In this document: one piece after another, positions 38,218-47,142 of the stretch
Numbering within the stretch: the stretch's first letter is position 1
How the letters are laid out: the number at the start of each line of letters is the position of its first letter
Assembly: GCF_900129455.1 (NCBI RefSeq)
Contig: NZ_FQVU01000001.1
Location: forward strand, 186,001-250,000
From: Jatrophihabitans endophyticus
Lineage (GTDB): Bacteria > Actinomycetota > Actinomycetes > Mycobacteriales > Jatrophihabitantaceae
Direction: 5' to 3'
Length of the DNA: 64,000 nt
Position numbers and translations under genes: made by a program
The notes under the pieces: model-generated
Told to the model about the DNA's origin: nothing
The model's input: the letters and a program-made list of their open reading frames with translations, nothing else
The model's database searches: none

Positions 38218-39393
38218 CTACGGGTGCAGGCTCGCGTCGAGGAGGTCGACGAACGAGGTCTCCTCCCGCGCCACGCCGAACGTCCGTGCCCGCAGCAGCG
38301 TCCGCTGCGCCCACGCCGTGTGCGGTTTGCTCTCGTTCATCTTGTTGCCGTAGCTGGACGCGGCCGCCCCGCCCGCGCCGTCGGTGGCCAACACGTCCGT
38401 CGCGTCGGCGAACTCCTCGGACGTGACCACGGACAGGGCGTGGACCGCCGCCACGTGCCGGGGGTGGATCACCGTCTTGCCCGACAGCCCGTTGGCGCGG
38501 TCGAGGACGATCTCGCGCAGCAGGCCGTCGAGGTCGGCACCGATGATCTCCGAGCGGAGCCCGCGGTCGGCGTGCGCCACGAACGGCGACTCGCGCAGCT
38601 GCGGCTTGAACAGGCGTTCCGCCGCGGCGAAGTACTCCCACACCGGGCCGGTGACGACGTACGAGCCACCGGCGACCCGGCCGAAGACGTTGACGACGGC
38701 CGAGATCGCGTCGGCCACGACGCGGACGTCCCACACCGTGAGGTCGGGCGAGCGGCGCAGGCCGTAGGCACCCGAGAGGTCCGTGGCACCGATGCGCACC
38801 GCGGGTACGAGGTGCCGGTACTTGTCGACCAGGCGCCGCGTGGCGAGCAGGTTGTCGATCCGCGACTCGACGTAGGCCACCTGGGGTGACTCGAGCACCG
38901 GCATGACGAGCAGCCGGTGACCAGTGGCACCGCTCGCGGCGACGACCGCCTCGAGGAACGGGACGCCGGTCTCCTCGTCGAACTTGGGCACCACGAAACC
39001 GGTCAGCACGCGCACCGCGTCGTCGAGCGCGGCGACGAGCGTCGGGACCTGCCCGTCGTGGCGGACCCGCACGAAGATCATCGGCAGCGTCGTCGGGTCG
39101 GCGGCCGCGGCCAGCTCCCGGAGTTGCGCGACCACGTTGTGCTCGGCGGCCGCGAGCTCGCCGTCGGGCACGGAGTCCTCGAGGCACACGACGACGCTCG
39201 TCACGCCCTGCGCGGACCGCCGCACGATGTCGCGGGCGAGCGCGGGCCGGGTACCCGGGCAGTACAGGGTCGCCCCCAGGCCCACGCCGACGAGTGCGAG
39301 GTCGTCGGCGGGGCCGAACTCCTCGGGCCGGCGCAGGAAGAGGCGCTCCCGGTCGTCCTCGCCGAGGTAGTCGAAGTGCCGCATCCGCGGCAT
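38218..39393 (-). CDS. CitE/HpcH-HpaI-type C-C bond lyase (Ter-linked)
   Basis: A 391-residue TIM-barrel lyase of the Ter-linked CitE-like family. The metal/acid motif is VVVCLEDSVPDGE. FVVPKFDEETG, LVMPVLESPQVAYVE, DLSGAYGLRRSPD, VIHPRHVAAVHAL and ASSYGNKMNESKPHT follow. It is proposed in the literature to make or break a C-C bond in the precursor of a nucleoside-like metabolite; the substrate is unknown. The ATG at 39393 starts MPRMRHFDYLG; the next ATG (39384) is also possible. It is the first gene of the minus-strand lyase-PRTase-HAD operon and is divergent from the first terD. Confidence 0.87.
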   Translation of the reverse strand: MPRMRHFDYLGEDDRERLFLRRPEEFGPADDLALVGVGLGATLYCPGTRPALARDIVRRSAQGVTSVVVCLEDSVPDGELAAAEHNVVAQLRELAAAADPTTLPMIFVRVRHDGQVPTLVAALDDAVRVLTGFVVPKFDEETGVPFLEAVVAASGATGHRLLVMPVLESPQVAYVESRIDNLLATRRLVDKYRHLVPAVRIGATDLSGAYGLRRSPDLTVWDVRVVADAISAVVNVFGRVAGGSYVVTGPVWEYFAAAERLFKPQLRESPFVAHADRGLRSEIIGADLDGLLREIVLDRANGLSGKTVIHPRHVAAVHALSVVTSEEFADATDVLATDGAGGAAASSYGNKMNESKPHTAWAQRTLLRARTFGVAREETSFVDLLDASLHP

Positions 39394-39459
39394 GATGCCA
39401 CGCCGACATGTCCGCGGTGTGGCGTCGCGGCACACGGTGTTCTGGCACGATCCGGGGGC

Positions 39460-40194
39460 ATGACCCAGATGCAGATGGGCAGCAACCTCACCCTGCCCGC
39501 CGGGCCCGTGCGCGTGACCCTGCGGTGGGCGGGCGGGACGGCGGGCATCCCGGACGTCGACGCGTCCGCGCTGTTGCTGCAGTCCTCCGGCGTCGTCGCG
39601 ACCGACGCCGACTTCGTGTTCTACAACCAGCCCGAGCATCCGTCGGGCGCCGTCCGCGTCGTCGCGCGGGCGACCGCGACCGAGTACCCGATCGACGTAA
39701 ACCCGGCGCGACTCCCGGCGACGACCGACCGGGTGGTGGTCGCCGCGTCCGCCACCGGGGGGACGTTCGGTCAGGTGCCGGGGCTCGAGGTCGTCGTCAC
39801 GGAGCTGACCGGGGGCGCCGTCGTCGCCACGTTCGCCATGCACGCCACCGAGGAGACCGCGTTCGTCTGCGCCGAGATCTACCGCCGCGGCGACACCTGG
39901 AAGTTCCGCGCCGTCGGCCAGGGGTACGCGTCCGGGCTCGCCGGGCTGGCGCGGGACTTCGGGATCAGCACCGCCGAGTCGCCCGCTGCGGCGCCGCCTC
40001 CCGCGGCGCCGCCTCCCGCGGCGACCCCGCCTCCCGTTGTGACCCCGTTCCCCGCTGCGGCCCCGCCTCCCGCTGCGGCACCGGCCGCACCTGCGGTGGC
40101 ACCACCTGCGGCACCGCCGTCCGCACCACCCGCCGCACCGCGCGTCCCGGCCGGCAACGCCCTCGACCTCGACGCGCCCTGGCCGCCCCGCTGA
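39460..40194 (+). CDS. TerD-family protein with proline-rich tail
   Basis: A 244-residue protein. Residues ~1-175 are a TerD domain ([56 protein letters not shown]). In place of the calcium-binding GDNLTGxGxGDDE loop of standard TerD, it reads VVARATATEYPIDVN, so metal binding at that loop is probably lost. The C-terminal ~65 residues are Pro/Ala-rich repeats. The ATG at 39460 is eight bases after a possible -10 (CACGAT), with a G-run between, so it may be leaderless. It is divergent from the lyase gene with a 66-base shared promoter region. Confidence 0.85.
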   Translation: MTQMQMGSNLTLPAGPVRVTLRWAGGTAGIPDVDASALLLQSSGVVATDADFVFYNQPEHPSGAVRVVARATATEYPIDVNPARLPATTDRVVVAASATGGTFGQVPGLEVVVTELTGGAVVATFAMHATEETAFVCAEIYRRGDTWKFRAVGQGYASGLAGLARDFGISTAESPAAAPPPAAPPPAATPPPVVTPFPAAAPPPAAAPAAPAVAPPAAPPSAPPAAPRVPAGNALDLDAPWPPR

Positions 40195-40241
40195 CCACGC
40201 GCGCCTCGACGCCGCACAGCCGAGTAGGAGACTCTGCGACC

Positions 40242-41495
40242 ATGACGACGATCGCCAAAGGCGGCAACCTGCCCATCGACGCCCCGGCGGTGCGCGCCGT
40301 GCTCTCGTGGCGCGGCGGCGCCGGCGTGCCCGACGTCGACGCCTCGGCGTTGCTGCTGGAAGCCTCCGGTGTGGTCTCCGCAGACCACGACTTCGTGTTC
40401 TTCAACCAGCCGCAGCACCCGAGCGGCGCCGTTCGCCACCTCGGCAAGAACGGCACCGCCGACGCCCTGGACGTCGACCTCGCCGCGCTGCCGGGCACCG
40501 TCGAACGGGTCGTGCTCGCCGCGTCGGCCGACGGCGGCACGTTCGGCCAGGTGCCGGACCTGCGTCTCGTCGTCACCGACCTGGCCTCCGGTGCCCCGCT
40601 CGCCGAGTTCGCCCTCGACGCCGGGAGCGAGACCGCGATCGTCAGCGGGGAGCTCTACCGCCGCAACGGGCAGTGGAAGTTCCGCGCCGTCGGGCAGGGT
40701 TACGACTCCGGGCTCGCCGGGATCGCCACCGACTTCGGCATCAGCGTCGACGACTCACCGGCGCCGCCGCCCGCCGCGCAGTACCCACCGCCACCGCCGC
40801 CGCCCGCCGCGCAGTACCCACCGCCGCCGCCCGCCGCGCAGTACCCACCGCCACCGCCGGACGCGGCGCAGTACCCGCCACCACCCCCGCCGCCGGGGGC
40901 GCCGTCGCCGGCAGTCAACCTCGACAAGGGGCGGGTCAGCCTGGTCAAGGGCCAGCGGGTGAGCCTGGTGAAGACCGGCGCGCCGCCGCTGCGCCGCGTG
41001 ACGATGGGCCTCGGGTGGGACCCCGCGGCGCGCGGCAAGAAGATCGACCTCGACGCGTCGGTCGTCGCGTACGACCAGGCCGGCAAGAAGCTCGAGATCG
41101 TCTGGTTCATGCACCTCAAGGAGTTCGGCGGCGCGATCAGGCACACCGGCGACAATCTGACGGGGAAGGGCGAGGGCGACGACGAGCGGATCGACATCGA
41201 CCTGTCCGCGCTGCCGCCCCAGGTCGCGTCCCTCGTCTTCACCATCACCTCGTTCGGCGGTCAGAAGTTCACCGAGGTGGCCAACGCCTTCTGCCGCCTG
41301 GTCGACGCCGAGACGCGCACCGAGCTCGTCCGCTTCGACCTGACCGACTCCGAGCCGGCGAGCGCGGTCCTCATGGCGATGCTGCGCCGCCAACCCGACG
41401 GCTCGTGGGAGATGCGCGCCATCGGCGAGTTCCACAAGGCCCGGACGGTGAAGAAGCTCGTCGACCCCGGCGCCCGGCACGCCACCGCCCCCTGA
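40242..41495 (+). CDS. Double TerD-domain protein with AAQYPPPP linker
   Basis: A 417-residue protein with two TerD domains. The first (residues ~1-175) lacks the acidic calcium loop (HLGKNGTADALDVDLA instead). A linker at ~178-220 has four AAQYPPPP-type repeats. The second domain (~230-417) has an intact loop, [20 protein letters not shown]. It may tether a degenerate and a metal-binding TerD unit. It follows the preceding terD by 47 bases on the same strand and ends convergent with the TerA-like gene. The ATG at 40242 fits the family start. Confidence 0.87.
   Translation: MTTIAKGGNLPIDAPAVRAVLSWRGGAGVPDVDASALLLEASGVVSADHDFVFFNQPQHPSGAVRHLGKNGTADALDVDLAALPGTVERVVLAASADGGTFGQVPDLRLVVTDLASGAPLAEFALDAGSETAIVSGELYRRNGQWKFRAVGQGYDSGLAGIATDFGISVDDSPAPPPAAQYPPPPPPPAAQYPPPPPAAQYPPPPPDAAQYPPPPPPPGAPSPAVNLDKGRVSLVKGQRVSLVKTGAPPLRRVTMGLGWDPAARGKKIDLDASVVAYDQAGKKLEIVWFMHLKEFGGAIRHTGDNLTGKGEGDDERIDIDLSALPPQVASLVFTITSFGGQKFTEVANAFCRLVDAETRTELVRFDLTDSEPASAVLMAMLRRQPDGSWEMRAIGEFHKARTVKKLVDPGARHATAP
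40761..40898. repeat. Imperfect tandem repeat coding the AAQYPPPP linker
   Basis: Four copies of a CCGCGCAGTACCCACC-type unit at variable spacing code AAQYPPPP segments between the two TerD domains. Confidence 0.85.
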
Positions 41496-41583
41496 TCCGT
41501 CCTGTCGATCCTCCGGCACCACACGACGCCCGGCACCCGAGACGCAGGACGATCGCGCCACCCGGCCGCGAGGGTGCGAACGA

Positions 41584-42624
41584 TCAGTCGACGGGGGTGC
41601 GTCCGTCGCGCCAGGTGATGCGCCCGAAGCCGTAGGCCCGGGCCGCCTCGCGCACGTCGCCGTCGATCGTCTCGAGCTCGGCACGGACGACGAGCTCGCC
41701 GTCCATGTTGTAGATCGTGGTCAGCATCGCGATCCGCCCGGCGTAGAGGCGTTCGAGCGGGACCTCGAGCCGGCTGCCGCCGAACAGGGTGAGGACGAGG
41801 GTGCCGCCCCACCGCAGCTCGGCGCGCGACTGCGAATACGCGTAGACGGCGAGCCGTTCGAGGTCGCGCGTCTGGCGCAGGTCGATTCCCAGTCGCTCGT
41901 ACTCTTCACGCGAACCGACGAGGACCGGTCGGCGCGACGACGGCCCGAATCGGCTGCCGTCGGCGTGCTGGACCACGCCGCTGCCGCCCGAGCGCAGCTG
42001 GTAGGCCGCGCCGAGCCGGAGGTCGCCGACCTCGGCCGAGCACACGGCCTCGATGTCGAGCGACCCCACGCCGGACTGCACCCGGGTGAGCGTCACCGTC
42101 GGGTCGGCGACGGTCAGGATCCGTTGCTCGCCCGCGCCGACGCGCGCGACGTGGCTGCGCTCCCACGCCGAGGGCGGCGACACCGCGGGTCCGGCGGTCG
42201 CCGGGGTAGCGGGCGGCGCCGCGGGGGCGGACGAGGAGGCCGTCGGCGCGGGCGGGTCGGAGAGGTCCAGTGAGCTGCTCGACGCCGGCGGCGGTGCCGC
42301 CGGTGCCGCCGGTGCCGCCGGTGGCGCGGCAGGCGCCGGGGCTGTGGCGCCCGGCGGGGCGGCGGCGCCGTGATGGTGGTAGTCCACCGCGTCGTGCCCG
42401 GCCGGGGTGCGGTCCCGCCGGGTGTAGTCGATGGTCGGCGTGCCGCTTTGTGCCGTCGGTGCCGTCGGTGCCGCCGTCGGCGTCGGTGTCGGCTCCGCCG
42501 CCGCACGCGTCGTTGGCTCGGACGCCGCCGGAGCCGAGGGCGTCGCCGCTCGTTTGGGGCGGCCGCGGCGGCGCAGGAAGGTCAGATCGGCTCGGGCGGG
42601 CGCGAACCTGGGGTCGGTGATCAC
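41584..42624 (-). CDS. TerA-family protein with long disordered N-terminus
   Basis: A 346-residue protein. Residues ~1-155 are low-complexity (Ala, Pro, Thr, Ser) with DYTRRDRTPAG and DYHHHG motifs. The C-terminal ~190 residues match the C-terminal TerA region: VSLxx-like strands, GSLDIEAVCSAEVGDLRLG, GGSGVVQHADGSRFGP, LVLTLFGGSRLEVPLERLYA and MDGELVVRAELETIDGDVRE. TerA proteins accompany TerD and are thought to act at the membrane with TerC and TelA-type proteins. The start is GTG at 42624, ten bases after the terD stop. Confidence 0.82.
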   Translation of the reverse strand: MITDPRFAPARADLTFLRRRGRPKRAATPSAPAASEPTTRAAAEPTPTPTAAPTAPTAQSGTPTIDYTRRDRTPAGHDAVDYHHHGAAAPPGATAPAPAAPPAAPAAPAAPPPASSSSLDLSDPPAPTASSSAPAAPPATPATAGPAVSPPSAWERSHVARVGAGEQRILTVADPTVTLTRVQSGVGSLDIEAVCSAEVGDLRLGAAYQLRSGGSGVVQHADGSRFGPSSRRPVLVGSREEYERLGIDLRQTRDLERLAVYAYSQSRAELRWGGTLVLTLFGGSRLEVPLERLYAGRIAMLTTIYNMDGELVVRAELETIDGDVREAARAYGFGRITWRDGRTPVD

Positions 42625-42634
42625 GGCGCGCCGG

Positions 42635-43210
42635 TCACAGCGGCACGCCGTAGTCGCTGGCGATGCCGCCGATGCCCTGGGAGTAGCCCTGGCCCAGCAC
42701 CTTGAACTTCCACTCGTCCTGCCCGGACGCGCGATGCCGGTAGACCTCCCCCAACGCGACCGCGGTCTCCCGGTCGAAACCGGTGGCGAGCTCCTCGGAC
42801 CGGACGAGCTCGGCGTTGCCGTCGAGGTTCAGCACCCGGATCGCACACGAGCGCAGCTGCCCGAGCGTGCGACGCTGCGCGGGGCCCTCGTTCACGTACA
42901 GCACGCAGACGATCCGCTCGATGTCACCCGGCACGGCGGCGAGGTCGACCTCGATCTGCACGTTGTCGTCGCCGAGCGCCTGCTCCAGCTGCTGCACCGA
43001 CAGCTCGGCCGACGCGATCTGGTTGAAGAAGACGAAGTCGCGATCCGAGCGCACCCGCCCGCTGTGGTCGCACAACAGCGCCGCGAACACCAGGTTGTCG
43101 TCGAGGACGCGCTCGGACCCGGCATTCCACTTCGCCCCGAGCACGAGCCCACGCAGGTTGGGGATCTCGCGCGTCAGCGAGACGTTCGCGCCTCGTGTCA
43201 TCTCGGCCAT
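42635..43210 (-). CDS. TerD-family protein, divergent metal loop
   Basis: A 191-residue TerD-type protein. It opens MAEMTRGANVSLTREIPNLR and keeps the SDRDFVFFNQ strand and WKFKVLGQGYSQGIGGIASD at the C-terminus. The standard GDNLTGxGxGDDE loop is replaced by ELSVQQLEQALGDDN, so calcium binding there is doubtful. It lies between the 169-residue unknown gene and the TerA-like gene, all on the minus strand with gaps of about ten bases, probably one operon. The start ATG at 43210 could instead be the next ATG (43201). Confidence 0.87.
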   Translation of the reverse strand: MAEMTRGANVSLTREIPNLRGLVLGAKWNAGSERVLDDNLVFAALLCDHSGRVRSDRDFVFFNQIASAELSVQQLEQALGDDNVQIEVDLAAVPGDIERIVCVLYVNEGPAQRRTLGQLRSCAIRVLNLDGNAELVRSEELATGFDRETAVALGEVYRHRASGQDEWKFKVLGQGYSQGIGGIASDYGVPL

Positions 43211-43223
43211 CGTGCTGTCAACC

Positions 43224-43733
43224 CTAGAGATCGAGGTCGGATCGGCTGAACTTGGTCCGCAGGAAGTTGCCCTGCGTGAAGATCGCGTCGACGTCGTGGT
43301 CGCGGGCCGCCGCCAGCAGGTCGTCACCGGCGCTCGACAGCGCGTCGAGCTGTTCGCGCAGGGCGGCCCGCGGCGTGCGTCCGGACGGCCCGACGCGGTC
43401 GGTCAGCGACTCGTCCAGGGCCAGATAGGTGCGCAGCGTCGTCGGCAGGTAGTCACCGACGATGCCGTTGATGGAGACCACGGTGTAGACGTCGAGATCC
43501 CGGTCGGCCGAGGTGTCGATCACCTCGCGGATCGTGTCGGTGATGCCGCGGGCGAGCACCACCGCCTCGACGGGCAGCGAGCCCGCGTTGGCATTGATGA
43601 AGCGCACGAGCTCCCACTGCCGCCCCAGCAACCGCTCCGGCGAGTCGTCGGGGTCGGTCCCGCCCGGGCCGGCCGCGGGGGCCGGCCCGTCGGGCGGCGT
43701 CTCCTGGCGCCCGCGGCGGAACCACGAAGCCAT
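43224..43733 (-). CDS. Unknown protein between TelA and TerD
   Basis: A 169-residue protein I do not recognise. It begins with a basic, tryptophan-containing N-terminus (MASWFRRGRQE) and a Pro/Gly/Ala-rich segment. A helical, acidic body follows: LLGRQWELVRFINANAGSLP, TDTIREVIDTSADRD, INGIVGDYLPTTLRTYLAL and LDALSSAGDDLLAAARDHD. No signal, membrane segment or catalytic motif is visible. Its constant position directly after telA (six-base gap) and before terD suggests an accessory Ter factor, perhaps binding TelA's coiled-coil region. That is inference from position. Confidence 0.8.
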   Translation of the reverse strand: MASWFRRGRQETPPDGPAPAAGPGGTDPDDSPERLLGRQWELVRFINANAGSLPVEAVVLARGITDTIREVIDTSADRDLDVYTVVSINGIVGDYLPTTLRTYLALDESLTDRVGPSGRTPRAALREQLDALSSAGDDLLAAARDHDVDAIFTQGNFLRTKFSRSDLDL

Positions 43734-43739
43734 GCCGCG

Positions 43740-45005
43740 TCAGCGGCCGGGCAACTGGTTCGGGTTCGCCGCGCCGAACTCGGCGGTGTTGCCCTCCTGC
43801 TGTCGGGTGCGTTCGAGGTAGGGCTTCGCGCGCTCGATCTGCCCCTCGAGCGCGGTGACCGTCTGCGACATGCTGTCGACGGCCTGCGAGCGGAAGGTGT
43901 CGAGCGCGTCCATCGTCTGGAACACGTTGTCGAACGCGGCCTGCAGCTTCTGCACGTCGATGGTGCTGCTCGCGGCCTGCTCGTTGATCTGCGCGCCCTG
44001 CACCCGCAGCTGCTGCGAGGTGGACTCGATCAGATTGGACGTCGTCGTGTTCAGCGCCGTGATCTGGTCGAGGACGAGCTTCTGCCGGGCCAGCGCCTGC
44101 GAGACGATCACCGCGGTGCGCAGCGCCGACACCGTCGTCGTCTGCGCCCGGTCGACGCCCTTGATCAGCTCGAGGTTGTTCTTGCGGACGAGGTCGAGGG
44201 CCATGTAACCCTGCACCGACACCGCCATCTGGGTCATGATGTCCTGCCGCCGCTGCCGTACCGCGAACAGCGCGTCGGACTTCAGGGTGTTGGCGGCCTC
44301 GCTGTTGCCGGCGGCCTCCAACTCGGCCACCTTCTGCGTCAATGCCTCGTCGAGGGCACCGGCGAGCTGGTTGTACTCGCTGAGCTTGCCCATCGTCGTC
44401 CACATGTTCTGCTTCTCGGTCTCGATCGCGGCGTTGTCCTTGCGCAGGTCGTCCTGGCCGGATTCGAGGGACTTGATGATCGCGTTGAGCTGGGTCTGGG
44501 CCGACTCGTATTTCTGGAAGTACTTGCGGATCCGGTCGCCGCCCGGGATCCACTTGAGCACCCGCTTCGCCCCGGTGAGATCGGCGCGGTTCGGGTCGAG
44601 GTCGGTGACGACGTTGCGCAGCTCGTTGAGCGTGGACGCGACGCGGGTCTGCGCGTCGCCGCCGGCACCCTGCTGCGCCTTGATGACGGCGGCGGGACGG
44701 TCGAGCATCCGGTTGGAGACGTTCGCCGACGCGCGCAGGTCCTTGTCCCCCATCGAGGTGATGGTGTCGAGCTTCTGCGAGAACTCGGGGGTGCGGTGGT
44801 CCATGCCCGCGAGCTCGTTGGCGAAGGCCGAGGCACGCTGCGCCAGCTCGGTCTTCTTCGCGTCCTCGAGGGGCACCGCCCCGGCGACCTGCTCGTCCTT
44901 CACGACCTGCACGGGTGCCGGCGGTGCGAGGACGAGCCCGCCGGCCGGCGCGGCCGCCGGTGTGCCCGCGGGGGTGGCGGTCGAACCCAGGTCCAACTCG
45001 GACAT
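43740..45005 (-). CDS. telA: Toxic anion resistance protein TelA
   Basis: A 421-residue TelA-family protein. The first ~55 residues are low-complexity, and the rest is long helical, coiled-coil-like sequence with the family pattern RVLKWIPGGDRIRKYFQKYE, QMAVSVQGYMALDLVRKNN and QLRVQGAQINEQA. TelA (KlaA-like) is linked to resistance to toxic oxyanions and, in Ter islands, is proposed to be a membrane-associated component. The ATG at 45005 has GAGGAG seven bases upstream. It precedes the 169-residue unknown gene by six bases. Confidence 0.93.
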   Translation of the reverse strand: MSELDLGSTATPAGTPAAAPAGGLVLAPPAPVQVVKDEQVAGAVPLEDAKKTELAQRASAFANELAGMDHRTPEFSQKLDTITSMGDKDLRASANVSNRMLDRPAAVIKAQQGAGGDAQTRVASTLNELRNVVTDLDPNRADLTGAKRVLKWIPGGDRIRKYFQKYESAQTQLNAIIKSLESGQDDLRKDNAAIETEKQNMWTTMGKLSEYNQLAGALDEALTQKVAELEAAGNSEAANTLKSDALFAVRQRRQDIMTQMAVSVQGYMALDLVRKNNLELIKGVDRAQTTTVSALRTAVIVSQALARQKLVLDQITALNTTTSNLIESTSQQLRVQGAQINEQAASSTIDVQKLQAAFDNVFQTMDALDTFRSQAVDSMSQTVTALEGQIERAKPYLERTRQQEGNTAEFGAANPNQLPGR

Positions 45006-45092
45006 GTCGCGACTCCTCGATGTGGCTCTCGATGCGTACGGATCAGATTAACGCGCCAACGTGCGGTGCCCCCGCGGACGTTCCGGGACGGC

Positions 45093-45974
45093 CTACTTGC
45101 GACCGGCGGTCCAGTTCATTCCCCAGCCGTACGCCTCGTCGAGCGCGCGCTGGGCGCCGTTGAGGTAGTTCACCTCACGCTGGATCACGAGCTCGCCGTT
45201 GTTGTTGATCAGCTGCGCCACGGCGCAGATGCGGGCGCCGTCACGCGGGTCGTCGAGGCGCACCTCGATCGGCGGCGCACCGACCGGGTAGATGGTCAGC
45301 AGCCCGTCGGCGCTCGCCCAGTTCGCCGCCCCCTCGTAGATGAGGGCGAACACGAGGACCCGCCGGATCTTGGCGACGTCCTGCAGGTTGATCGACATGT
45401 TCTCGCCGCCGCTGACGGCACCGGAGCGGTCGTCGCCGTCGAGGCTGATGAGCACCTCGCCGGTGGTGCGCATGTCGGCCTGAAACGCGTTGCCGAGGGC
45501 CTGGACGACCCCCTTGCTGCCGTCGGCGAACTCGTACAGGCAGCCGAGGTCGAGGTCGAGCTGGGTGTTCTTGCGGAACAGCCCCTTCTGCTGCTGGGGG
45601 CGGGCGTTCCAGTTCAGGTTGACGCGTAGTACGCCACCCTGACCGCCGTGCTTGCGCAGGGACACCGCCGGCGCCGACTTGGTCAGGGTCACCTTCGACA
45701 GCGACACCCCGGGCTGCTGCTGCGGCTGGCCACCCTGCTGCGGGTAACCGCCCTGCTGCTGCGGCGGCGGGTAACCGCCCTGCTGCGGCGGCGGGGGCGG
45801 CGGGTAACCGCCCTGCTGCGGCGGCGGAGGCGGTGGGTAGCCACCCTGCTGCGGCGGAGGAGGCGGATAACCGCCCTGCTGCGGCGGCGGAGGCGGTGGG
45901 TAGCCACCCTGCTGCGGCGGCGGGGGTTGCGCGGGCGGCGGGCTCGCCGGTCGCTTGGTGTAGTCGATTCCCAT
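45093..45974 (-). CDS. TerA-family protein with QQGGYPPPPPP repeats
   Basis: A 293-residue protein. It starts MGIDYTKRP, and residues ~12-88 are QQGGYPPPPP-type tandem repeats. The globular part (from ~90) matches TerA: SLSKVTLTKSAPAVSLRK, VLRVNLNWNARPQQQKG, DLDLGCLYEFADGSKGVVQA, VSGGENMSINLQDV, LLTIYPVGAPPIEVRLDDP and INNNGELVIQREVNYLNG. The ATG at 45974 is seven bases after AGGAGG. The Pro-Tyr-Gly-rich part may be an interaction or condensate-type segment, which is inference. It lies between DUF475 and telA on the same strand. Confidence 0.9.
   Translation of the reverse strand: MGIDYTKRPASPPPAQPPPPQQGGYPPPPPPQQGGYPPPPPQQGGYPPPPPPQQGGYPPPPPPQQGGYPPPQQQGGYPQQGGQPQQQPGVSLSKVTLTKSAPAVSLRKHGGQGGVLRVNLNWNARPQQQKGLFRKNTQLDLDLGCLYEFADGSKGVVQALGNAFQADMRTTGEVLISLDGDDRSGAVSGGENMSINLQDVAKIRRVLVFALIYEGAANWASADGLLTIYPVGAPPIEVRLDDPRDGARICAVAQLINNNGELVIQREVNYLNGAQRALDEAYGWGMNWTAGRK
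45718..45930. repeat. Tandem repeats coding QQGGYPPPPPP units in TerA
   Basis: Several units of about 30-33 bases containing GGGTAACCGCCCTGCTG or GGGTAGCCACCCTGCTG (plus strand) code QQGGYPPPPP on the minus strand. Unit length varies by three-base steps (four to six prolines). Confidence 0.85.
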
Positions 45975-46003
45975 TGCGATGCCTCCTGGGGCGGGTGGAG
46001 CGG

Positions 46004-47116
46004 TCAGACTTCGACGGCCTCGGGCTGCCGGTCGGGCGCGTCGTCGGCACGCTTGTTGCGCACCAGCGACGACACGAAGGCCAGGCCGATGAAGCCGACG
46101 CCGATGAGGCCGGTGACGACCTCGGGCACCTCGTACTCGATCGTGACGAGCAGGATGACCGCCAGGGCGCCGATGGCCCAGAGCGCACCGTGCTCGAGGT
46201 AGACGTACTCGCTCAGCGTGCCCTTCTTGACCAGGAACACGGTGAGAGAGCGGATGAACATCGCGCCGACGCCCAGGCCGATCGCGATGATGATCGGGTC
46301 GGACGTGATGGCGAACGCACCGACCACGCCGTCGAAGCTGAACGACGCGTCGAGCACCTCCAGGTACAGGAAGAGGAAGAACGCGGCCTTGCCGACGACG
46401 TGCGTCGCCTTCGGCTTCGCCGGCGTGGTCTCGTCGCCGTCCTCGTCCTCGTCCTCGTCGACGTCGAAGAACTCGCCGAGCCCGTTCACGAGCAGGTAGG
46501 TGCCGATGCCCAGCACGCCCGACACCAGCACCGTCGAGATGCGCTGATGCGTCGCGGTGTCGGCCTGCTCGCCGAAGGTGTAGGCCGAGACGGCCAGCAC
46601 GGCCAGCGCGATGACGACGGAGAGCTGGTCGAGCTTGCCGATCTTCTGCAGCGGCCGCTCCAGCCAGGTCAGCCAGGTGATCTCGCGCTCCTCGAAGACG
46701 AAGTCGAGGAAGAGCATGAGCAGGAACATCCCGCCGAACGCGGCGATGGCCGGGTGGGCCTGGTGCAGCAGGTAGCCGTAGGTGCCCGGATCCTCCGGCT
46801 TGCCCTTCTCCAGCGCGAGCCGCACGGCCTCGACCGGGTTCAGCTTCGCGGTGATCCCGACGATGAGCAGCGGGAACACGAGCCGCATGCCGAAGACGGC
46901 GATGATCACGCCGATGCTCAGGAAGATCTTCTGCCAGAACGGGCTCATCCGCACCAGCACCGTCGCGTTGACGACGGCGTTGTCGAACGACAGCGAGACC
47001 TCGAGGATCGCGAGGATCGCCGTCAGCGCCAGTCCGGTCGTGCCGCCGTAGAGGAAGCCGAGGACGAGGCCGACGACGGCGATGCCGAACGACCAACCGA
47101 AGGTACGGAGGAACAC
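46004..47116 (-). CDS. DUF475 integral membrane protein (TerC-like)
   Basis: A 370-residue polytopic protein of the DUF475 family, related to TerC. About nine hydrophobic segments are present. The paired motifs LAILEVSLSFDNAVVNA near the N-terminus and LEVLDASFSFDGVVGAFAI in the second half are the internal duplication with acidic residues in the membrane, as in TerC. A highly acidic loop DVDEDEDEDGDE lies between them. It may export or sense metal ions, probably as the membrane part of the Ter complex. The start is GTG at 47116. A strong hairpin lies between it and the preceding terD. Confidence 0.9.
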   Translation of the reverse strand: MFLRTFGWSFGIAVVGLVLGFLYGGTTGLALTAILAILEVSLSFDNAVVNATVLVRMSPFWQKIFLSIGVIIAVFGMRLVFPLLIVGITAKLNPVEAVRLALEKGKPEDPGTYGYLLHQAHPAIAAFGGMFLLMLFLDFVFEEREITWLTWLERPLQKIGKLDQLSVVIALAVLAVSAYTFGEQADTATHQRISTVLVSGVLGIGTYLLVNGLGEFFDVDEDEDEDGDETTPAKPKATHVVGKAAFFLFLYLEVLDASFSFDGVVGAFAITSDPIIIAIGLGVGAMFIRSLTVFLVKKGTLSEYVYLEHGALWAIGALAVILLVTIEYEVPEVVTGLIGVGFIGLAFVSSLVRNKRADDAPDRQPEAVEV

Positions 47117-47142
47117 GCGCGCTCCCGCGAGTTGAGGGTGGT

